Positions 59,438 through 64,000 of a stretch of 64,000 nucleotides of DNA are shown here, in pieces. The notes beneath the pieces are model-generated. The model did not search any database. It worked only from the letters and a program-made list of their open reading frames with translations, and had not been told where the DNA came from. The position numbers and the translations under genes were made by a program. Numbering within the stretch: position 1 is the first letter of the stretch; every line of letters begins with the position of its first letter. Origin of the DNA: Chryseobacterium sp. CY350 (GTDB lineage Bacteria; Bacteroidota; Bacteroidia; Flavobacteriales; Weeksellaceae); contig NZ_CP116034.1 in assembly GCF_027945075.1 (NCBI RefSeq), positions 1,302,001 to 1,366,000 of the forward strand, given 5' to 3'.

Positions 59438-61372
59438 TTAGTGGTTTTTTGAAATTTCTGCAGAATTATTTTTTATCTCCGCTTGAGAATGTTGTTCAAA
59501 AACGCCCTGACTCTGGTTAGAAATTTTTCCGTTTGCCACACGCAGCCTGTCTTTTTCTGTATGAGATTCTTTATTACCCTGAATGAATTCCGTCATTTTT
59601 CCGGTAACATTGGTAATAAAGTCGGTTCCCACAGAAAGCATATTAAGCATTCCCACACCTGTGTTTTTATTAATTCCCGCTGTTTCAGAAATATTCATTC
59701 CTGCTGTTGTATTGATATTTTCAGCGATATTAATATTCATATTTTTCGCAGTAATGTTGATTGTTTCAGGTGCAGTAATATTAATATTGCTTCCTCTTGT
59801 ATCAAGATGAATTTCGTTTCCTGACTTATCGGTAATAATAATACTTTCATCTTCTGTAAAAACAACTCTGTGGCCACTTCTGGTTTGTATCGATTTTACA
59901 CGGTTATTCATTCCGCCACCAAGACCAATTCCTCCATGGAACATTCCGCCCATCACGAAAGGCCGATCCGGATGATTATGAACAAAATTTACCATTACCT
60001 GATCACCAACTTCAGGAATCGCGACATAACCTCTATTTTGTGTAATCTGATCTGTTCCTCCTGCATCCGGACTCATCATTCTAATAAAATGTGTGGTGTC
60101 GTTTGTCTGCCAGTCGAATCTTACCTGAACCCTTCCCTGCCCTTCAGGATCACTATTTGAAATTACTGTAGCGATCTGCGGTTCTGCTTTAGGAACCGAG
60201 AATTCTGGTTTGGGTAAAAACCCGGTATCTGATGCAATTCCGTGAAATGTTCCCGAATAATGCCCGATAGTGTCAATCTCATGAGTAGTCTCCGTTACCA
60301 TAATTCGGGTGAAATACGAAGTCTCATTGCTATCTGGTTTGCGCATTTCAATATCAACTGCACATCCAGGATGTAAGAAGGGAACCGTCGTAGAACCCGA
60401 AATATTAAAAACGTTGACAGCCTCGCTTCCGGAAGTGCTTTTCTGACTATATTCTACATCAAGATGAGTGGTTGCCTTAATAGGAGCTACTCTTAAAGAT
60501 GGTGTTTTATAAATAGTTTCATTATGTTGATAAGCTGTTTTTGCGAGATCGCCAACATGCTGAATCGGAGTATTTCCTGAAGTAAGCTTTTCGTTTTTGC
60601 TGCTGTTATAACCGTAGAATTGCGGTTTTGTATGTACGGCTTTCAATTCAACTTTAATATCACTAGCACTGCTACCGTAGGTAAGTTTAATGGGTTTATT
60701 CTGTGGAGGCAACTTTCCAAAATGCAAAACTTCACCATCATAATAAAACTGTTCGCCATAGGCTTCTGCCATTCTAGCTAAATAATTATAATGCGTCTCA
60801 TCATACTGGCTGCTGTAGATAATCTGCGAATAATCATTAGTATCAATTCTTACGTCAAAACGGCTGTTGTCTAATCCTTGTTTAATTACCTCTTCTGCAA
60901 TAATTCCCATATTAACAGCCTGATTTCCGCCAAAACTTTGAATATGAGGAGCACCATCCAGCAGTATAGTCGGGCTGTATCCTGAAAGAATAATATTACC
61001 GAGACTCATTTTTTCCTGACTGAAACCTACACCAGTAATCACACCAACAAAAGTTCGTTCCGGACTTTTATCAATGTCTTTATATGCAATAACGGCAGTA
61101 AGACGTTTTCCCAAAAACTTATTGGCTTCTTCTAAAGTATGCGTCTGGCGGTCACCAAAGGTATCATGCGCCAGAGTTAATGTAAACTCGTGATGGCGCT
61201 GTGCACTTTGTTTAAGTTTGAAATGTTTATAATATCGGATAACTTTACCTTCAATAACCAAAGATAATTTTACCAAGCGGTTAATCCCGTTGTGTTGGCT
61301 GTCTGAAATTCCTGCCGCATTCTGAGAAGGGCGAAAAGCAGAGCCTCTTGATGTTTCTGAGGTACTTGACAT
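59438..61372 (-). CDS. vgrG: T6SS spike protein VgrG (module 2)
   Basis: The product is 644 residues. It shares the gp27-like and OB domains with the module 1 VgrG (NYLARMAEAYGEQFYYDGEV, VISNSDPEGQGRVQVRFDWQ, MMSPDAGGTDQITQNRGYV, VGDQVMVNFVHNHPDRPFV). It begins directly with a short Ser-rich tail instead of the long helical extension. The C-terminus (about 540-644) is a beta-helix rich in Asn/Ile/Thr (NINITAPETINITAKNMNIN) and then a polar helix, unlike the module 1 spike, suggesting a distinct cargo. It is 264 nt after tssD copy 2. Confidence 0.92.
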   Translation of the reverse strand: MSSTSETSRGSAFRPSQNAAGISDSQHNGINRLVKLSLVIEGKVIRYYKHFKLKQSAQRHHEFTLTLAHDTFGDRQTHTLEEANKFLGKRLTAVIAYKDIDKSPERTFVGVITGVGFSQEKMSLGNIILSGYSPTILLDGAPHIQSFGGNQAVNMGIIAEEVIKQGLDNSRFDVRIDTNDYSQIIYSSQYDETHYNYLARMAEAYGEQFYYDGEVLHFGKLPPQNKPIKLTYGSSASDIKVELKAVHTKPQFYGYNSSKNEKLTSGNTPIQHVGDLAKTAYQHNETIYKTPSLRVAPIKATTHLDVEYSQKSTSGSEAVNVFNISGSTTVPFLHPGCAVDIEMRKPDSNETSYFTRIMVTETTHEIDTIGHYSGTFHGIASDTGFLPKPEFSVPKAEPQIATVISNSDPEGQGRVQVRFDWQTNDTTHFIRMMSPDAGGTDQITQNRGYVAIPEVGDQVMVNFVHNHPDRPFVMGGMFHGGIGLGGGMNNRVKSIQTRSGHRVVFTEDESIIITDKSGNEIHLDTRGSNINITAPETINITAKNMNINIAENINTTAGMNISETAGINKNTGVGMLNMLSVGTDFITNVTGKMTEFIQGNKESHTEKDRLRVANGKISNQSQGVFEQHSQAEIKNNSAEISKNH

Positions 61373-61569
61373 ATTTTGTGATTGTGTGGTGGTTTAAAGT
61401 TATAAAAATTTTATGTACTTCAACAGGTTTTCTATATTAAATTTTTACAATTTAATTATGAAACACCTGAATGTCTTGTTTTTACGACAACTTGAATCTG
61501 CTTTTTTCTATAATTAAATATAAACAGATAAGCTGTTTTTTGAAATTATAAATTCTAAATTTCAGCGAA

Positions 61570-61593
61570 AAGACCGTCTTTCCGGACGGTCTT
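61570..61593 (-). terminator. Terminator after tssD copy 2
   Basis: A perfect 9-bp stem, AAGACCGTC / GACGGTCTT, with a 6-base loop, 43 nt past the stop of tssD copy 2. Confidence 0.7.
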
Positions 61594-61635
61594 CGTATAA
61601 CATAATACTATAATTAAACTACTTGCAAGACAGAT

Positions 61636-62040
61636 TTAGCTTGATGGCCAAAGACCTTTGTATGCAGAATTACCATAATTAATGGTTTCTGCACTTACTA
61701 TAAAGCTGATCAACATTGAGTTTTCATCTACTGCATCAAACTCTACTTCGTGCTGTATAACGTATCCGTTTTCCCAGCTTAAAGTGATTAATGTACCTTC
61801 TTCGTGTGATTTGTTAAAAGTAATTTCACCAGATGTCGGTTTGTACTTTCCGTTAAGCAATGACTCCAGAATATCAGATTTTTCTGTTGCCTCAATTGTA
61901 AGTTTGATTAATGCATTTGAAGGATCTGAAGCTACACGCCCCGAAACATCTGTAGATCTAGATACGCTGTAATTAAGCTTTAATAATTTTTGCCCTTCGC
62001 TACCGTTGAATTTTAAGATTCCTCTTGAATTTGCTGCCAT
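61636..62040 (-). CDS. tssD: T6SS tube protein TssD (Hcp-like), copy 2
   Basis: The product is 134 residues and about 95% identical to copy 1 at 50333. The first 80 residues differ at one position only (KSDILES versus KSEILES). Later changes are TLSWENG, HEVEFD, SFIVSA and the last residues AYKGLWPSS. Two nearly identical tube genes, each leading a separate vgrG-effector set, suggest duplication of a tssD-headed module followed by effector exchange. The promoter box TATCTTTG (62093-62100) and the 36-bp element (62150-62185) are conserved. Confidence 0.92.
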   Translation of the reverse strand: MAANSRGILKFNGSEGQKLLKLNYSVSRSTDVSGRVASDPSNALIKLTIEATEKSDILESLLNGKYKPTSGEITFNKSHEEGTLITLSWENGYVIQHEVEFDAVDENSMLISFIVSAETINYGNSAYKGLWPSS

Positions 62041-62092
62041 GATAAAGAAATTTTAAACAGTTAATATTTATTAGTGATTGATTTTTGTATTT

Positions 62093-62100
62093 CAAAGATA
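62093..62100 (-). promoter_or_regulatory. -7 box of tssD copy 2
   Basis: TATCTTTG on the minus strand, 53 nt before the ATG, in the same context as for copy 1. Confidence 0.6.
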
Positions 62101-62149
62101 GATACGCAAAAAATGATTTTCAAAAATTCTGTTACTTATTTTATTATTT

Positions 62150-62185
62150 GTAGTAATTCTACGATTTTATGTCGTAGTTCTACGA
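62150..62185 (-). promoter_or_regulatory. Conserved 36-bp palindromic element upstream of tssD copy 2
   Basis: GTAGTA-ATTC-TACGA, a TTTTATG spacer, then TCGTAGTTCTACGA. It is 110 nt upstream of the ATG, against 109 nt for copy 1, while intervening bases differ more, so the element itself appears to be under constraint. Confidence 0.65.
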
Positions 62186-62226
62186 TTAAAATATCAAACC
62201 AAACCCGCAAAAATTCGGACAAAAAA

Positions 62227-62250
62227 AAGCTGCTTCTTGCGAGGCAGCTT
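62227..62250 (-). terminator. Terminator of the cold-shock gene
   Basis: AAGCTGC and GCAGCTT with a 10-base loop, followed on the minus strand by eight T residues, 20 nt past the stop. Confidence 0.75.
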
Positions 62251-62270
62251 AGTTTAACGATATATATCGA

Positions 62271-62465
62271 TTATGCAAGTCTTACATTAACTGCATTTAA
62301 TCCTTTTTCGCTTTTTTCTACGTCAAAAACTACTTTATCATTCTCACGAATCATTTTAGTGTTTAATCCTGAAGAATGTACAAAAATGTCTTGTCCTCCT
62401 TCTGCTGGAGAGATAAATCCGAAACCTTTTGTTTCGTTAAAAAATTTTACTGTGCCTTGTTGCAT
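62271..62465 (-). CDS. cspA: Cold-shock domain protein
   Basis: The product is 64 residues, a single OB-fold nucleic-acid chaperone. RNP1 is present as KGFGFISP (12-19) and RNP2 as DIFVHSS (26-32); the start MQQGTVKFFNETKGFG is typical. It binds single-stranded RNA and melts structure in the cold or in other stress. It runs in the same direction as the degenerate DEAD-box gene just upstream (70 nt), which may be a functional pair. Confidence 0.94.
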   Translation of the reverse strand: MQQGTVKFFNETKGFGFISPAEGGQDIFVHSSGLNTKMIRENDKVVFDVEKSEKGLNAVNVRLA

Positions 62466-62535
62466 TGTATTGGTATTAAAAATTGTTTTATTGTTTTTGT
62501 CTGATTCGACATCAAACTTTTTTATTTTCTTTAAA

Positions 62536-63180
62536 TTACGAAACTGCAGAATACTCTGTGGCTTTCATGGTTTCTATTCTGCCGCTGCCGATTTTTTCCG
62601 CAAAGCTGCTGACATCGTTGCTAATTGCTGACGAATACAATATGTTTTGTCTTTTAGCAGGTAGTTTGGTCATCAGTTTTTTCAGATAATCAGCTTTATT
62701 TTCTAACAAAACTTCTAAATCGTCTATGATCAAAACTTCTATTTTTGAAAGACTGATATGTCGCTGATCATCAAGTTCCAAAAGCTTTTCCGGTGTTGCA
62801 ATCAGAACATCTAATCTTCTTCTGAGCGAAGAAAGCTGTGTTCCGTTTGAAATACCTTCATAAACTGAAAGCTGCGATAAAGGAAGATATTTGGTATAAA
62901 TCTTAAAATTATCTTCTATCTGCAATGCAGTTTCTTTCGTGGGAGTCAAAACCAAAACTCTTGTATCATTATGATCCGGGTTATTCTTTTTCAACATCTG
63001 AAGAACAGGCATTGTAAAAGAAGTCATCCTTTCGGTTCCCCGCGCAATCTGACAGAGTACATCTTTACCATCCAGAATCTGCGGTATCATCTTGATCTGC
63101 AATTCTGTAGGCATCGGACATCCTGCTTCTGTAGCAGCGCGAATGATGGGGTTGATTAAGTTTAGATTCTTAAAACTCAT
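62536..63180 (-). CDS. Degenerate DEAD-box-like protein, N-terminal RecA domain only
   Basis: The product is 214 residues. It aligns with domain 1 of DEAD-box helicases: a Q-motif region PTELQIKMIP, motif Ia PTKETALQI, Ib TPEKLLEL and motif III SSAIS. However, motif I reads ARGTERMTSF (46-55), with the GKT of Walker A lost, and motif II reads IIDDLEVLL instead of DEAD. The helicase C-terminal domain is missing although the frame ends cleanly. ATP hydrolysis is unlikely. It may be a decayed gene or a pseudo-enzyme acting as an RNA-binding or regulatory partner. The reading frame is intact, which favours a retained role. Confidence 0.78.
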   Translation of the reverse strand: MSFKNLNLINPIIRAATEAGCPMPTELQIKMIPQILDGKDVLCQIARGTERMTSFTMPVLQMLKKNNPDHNDTRVLVLTPTKETALQIEDNFKIYTKYLPLSQLSVYEGISNGTQLSSLRRRLDVLIATPEKLLELDDQRHISLSKIEVLIIDDLEVLLENKADYLKKLMTKLPAKRQNILYSSAISNDVSSFAEKIGSGRIETMKATEYSAVS

Positions 63181-63610
63181 GGTATTACTTTGCCGAGTTA
63201 CGGCTTTCCTTTTTCAATTGATCGGGAAACATTATTTAAATAGTTTGTGATCTGGTGAGATCATATATAGGAATTTAGTATTCTTTTTATAATTTCTTTA
63301 TTTTTTCACATCATATTCATCGTAGCTCTAAAAACGTACCTTACGCTTACTATGCTACATTATTTGTCTTTCGGAATTATTATTTTTGGAACTCAATAAA
63401 GAAAAGGGAATTTTTCTCAGAAGAATTTTTCAATTCTTTTTAGCATCGAGACTTAATGCAAAACGTATAACTCATTTGTTTAAAAACACCTTTGACCAAT
63501 CCTTTAATTATAAATATGGTATTCAGGTATTTATTTAACAATACAAAGATGAGCTAAAAATATGCATAAAATTTATATAAATAAATATTGAATTTACATA
63601 AATCACACAT

Positions 63611-64000
63611 TTATAAATCTTCGAGATTTTTTTTTCTCTTCATTTTTAACTGTTTGTAAAAAGAGGGAGCAAGACCTGTGATCTTTTTAAACTGAAATGA
63701 CAAGTGCGCAACACTGCTGTAATTCAGCTTGTAAGCAATCTCCGTGAGGTTTAATTCATTGTAAAGCAACAGTTCTTTTACTTTTTCAATCTTATTTAAA
63801 ATAATAAAATGCTGAATCGTATAGCCGTTGACTTCCGAAAAAACATTGGCCAGATAAGTGTAATCATACTCCAATTTTTCGCTGAGATATAAAGAATAGT
63901 TCTCTTTTGGCTGCTCATCAGCAGTATGAATCATCTCCGTAATCGTATTTTTGATTTTTTCAATTAAAATACTTTTTTTGTCGTCCAGTAATTCCAGACC
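63611..64000 (-). CDS. AraC-family transcriptional regulator, 5' end outside the window
   Basis: The frame is open from 64000 to the stop at 63611 (129 codons seen). An internal ATG at 63934 is not the true start, because GLELLDDKKSILIEKIKNTI continues in frame upstream and belongs to the family. The C-terminal double helix-turn-helix is complete: LAEVFSEVNGYTIQHFIILNK-type first helix pair, then LNLTEIAYKLNYSSVAHLSFQFKKITGLAPSFYKQL. It is the short Bacteroidota form without a large sensor domain. The 63181-63610 gap downstream is AT-rich and shows no gene. Confidence 0.88.
   Translation of the reverse strand, partial: GLELLDDKKSILIEKIKNTITEMIHTADEQPKENYSLYLSEKLEYDYTYLANVFSEVNGYTIQHFIILNKIEKVKELLLYNELNLTEIAYKLNYSSVAHLSFQFKKITGLAPSFYKQLKMKRKKNLEDL

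Noticed and set aside
50333..62040. Complete T6SS cluster
   Set aside because: Only tssD, vgrG and effector genes are present; sheath, baseplate, membrane-complex and ClpV genes are not in the window.
63181..63610. Possible gene in the gap before the AraC regulator
   Set aside because: No open frame with a start and sensible composition on either strand.

Overview
The window is low-GC DNA from a Bacteroidota chromosome, most likely a Flavobacteriia member of the Chryseobacterium type. Evidence for this includes recurrent TAnnTTTG -7 promoter boxes, SusC/TonB-plug motifs, secreted proteins whose signal peptides end in SQ/AQ, thrombospondin-type-3 OmpA proteins, a fused E1 alpha/beta dehydrogenase, and the Bacteroidota-type (subtype iii) T6SS proteins TssD and VgrG. 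No rRNA, tRNA, CRISPR array or IS transposase was seen.

Layout. 0-5 kb: start of a dihydrolipoyl dehydrogenase, a PQQ/sorbosone-type lipoprotein, a DUF2071 protein, a small membrane protein and a GbsR-type regulator. 4.8-10.7 kb: an ECF-sigma locus. It holds the sigma factor, a large protein joining an anti-sigma-like N-terminus to a TonB-plug-like domain and a YfbK-type VWA module, a small plug-like protein, and a paralogous VWA lipoprotein broken by a one-base deletion. 10.7-12.4 kb: a peptidase relic, an unknown 377-residue protein and a perfect 20-bp palindrome at its promoter. 12.4-20.7 kb: housekeeping genes (E1 dehydrogenase, polyprenyl synthase, rlmN, queA, AIM24). 20.7-24.3 kb: four tandem secreted paralogues with a relic that records the duplication, and a DNA glycosylase. 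24.3-35.6 kb: S9 peptidase, holin-like protein, thioesterase, a cassette-like SnoaL gene, DEAD helicase, SMP-30 lipoprotein, MerR regulator, HhH protein, topB, and a metallophosphoesterase overrun by 21-bp tandem repeats. 35.7-38.5 kb: metNIQ methionine transporter behind a Met-rich leader peptide and attenuator. 38.8-43.8 kb: GH3 glucosidase, aldo/keto reductase and a NAD(P)-binding DUF2867-type protein.

44-62 kb carries two orphan type VI secretion effector modules on the minus strand. Module 1 is tssD, vgrG, a 268-aa protein, a PAAR-like/Hint/GH-E nuclease toxin, an ankyrin protein and a 116-aa protein, with Hint relics downstream. Module 2 is tssD, vgrG, an L,D-transpeptidase-like effector candidate and a small membrane protein. 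Both tssD genes share a conserved 36-bp element the same distance upstream. Between the modules lie a LOV-type (blue-light) histidine kinase with its receiver protein, exonuclease III and an abundant-type OmpA protein. The window ends with a cold-shock protein, a degenerate DEAD-box half-protein and part of an AraC regulator.

The observations most worth following are the methionine leader attenuator, the LYTic-type module 2 effector (HxGG...SxGC motif), the LOV kinase, the anti-sigma/plug/VWA fusion, and the repeat-invaded metallophosphoesterase. All function calls come from reading the sequence; no database search was run.
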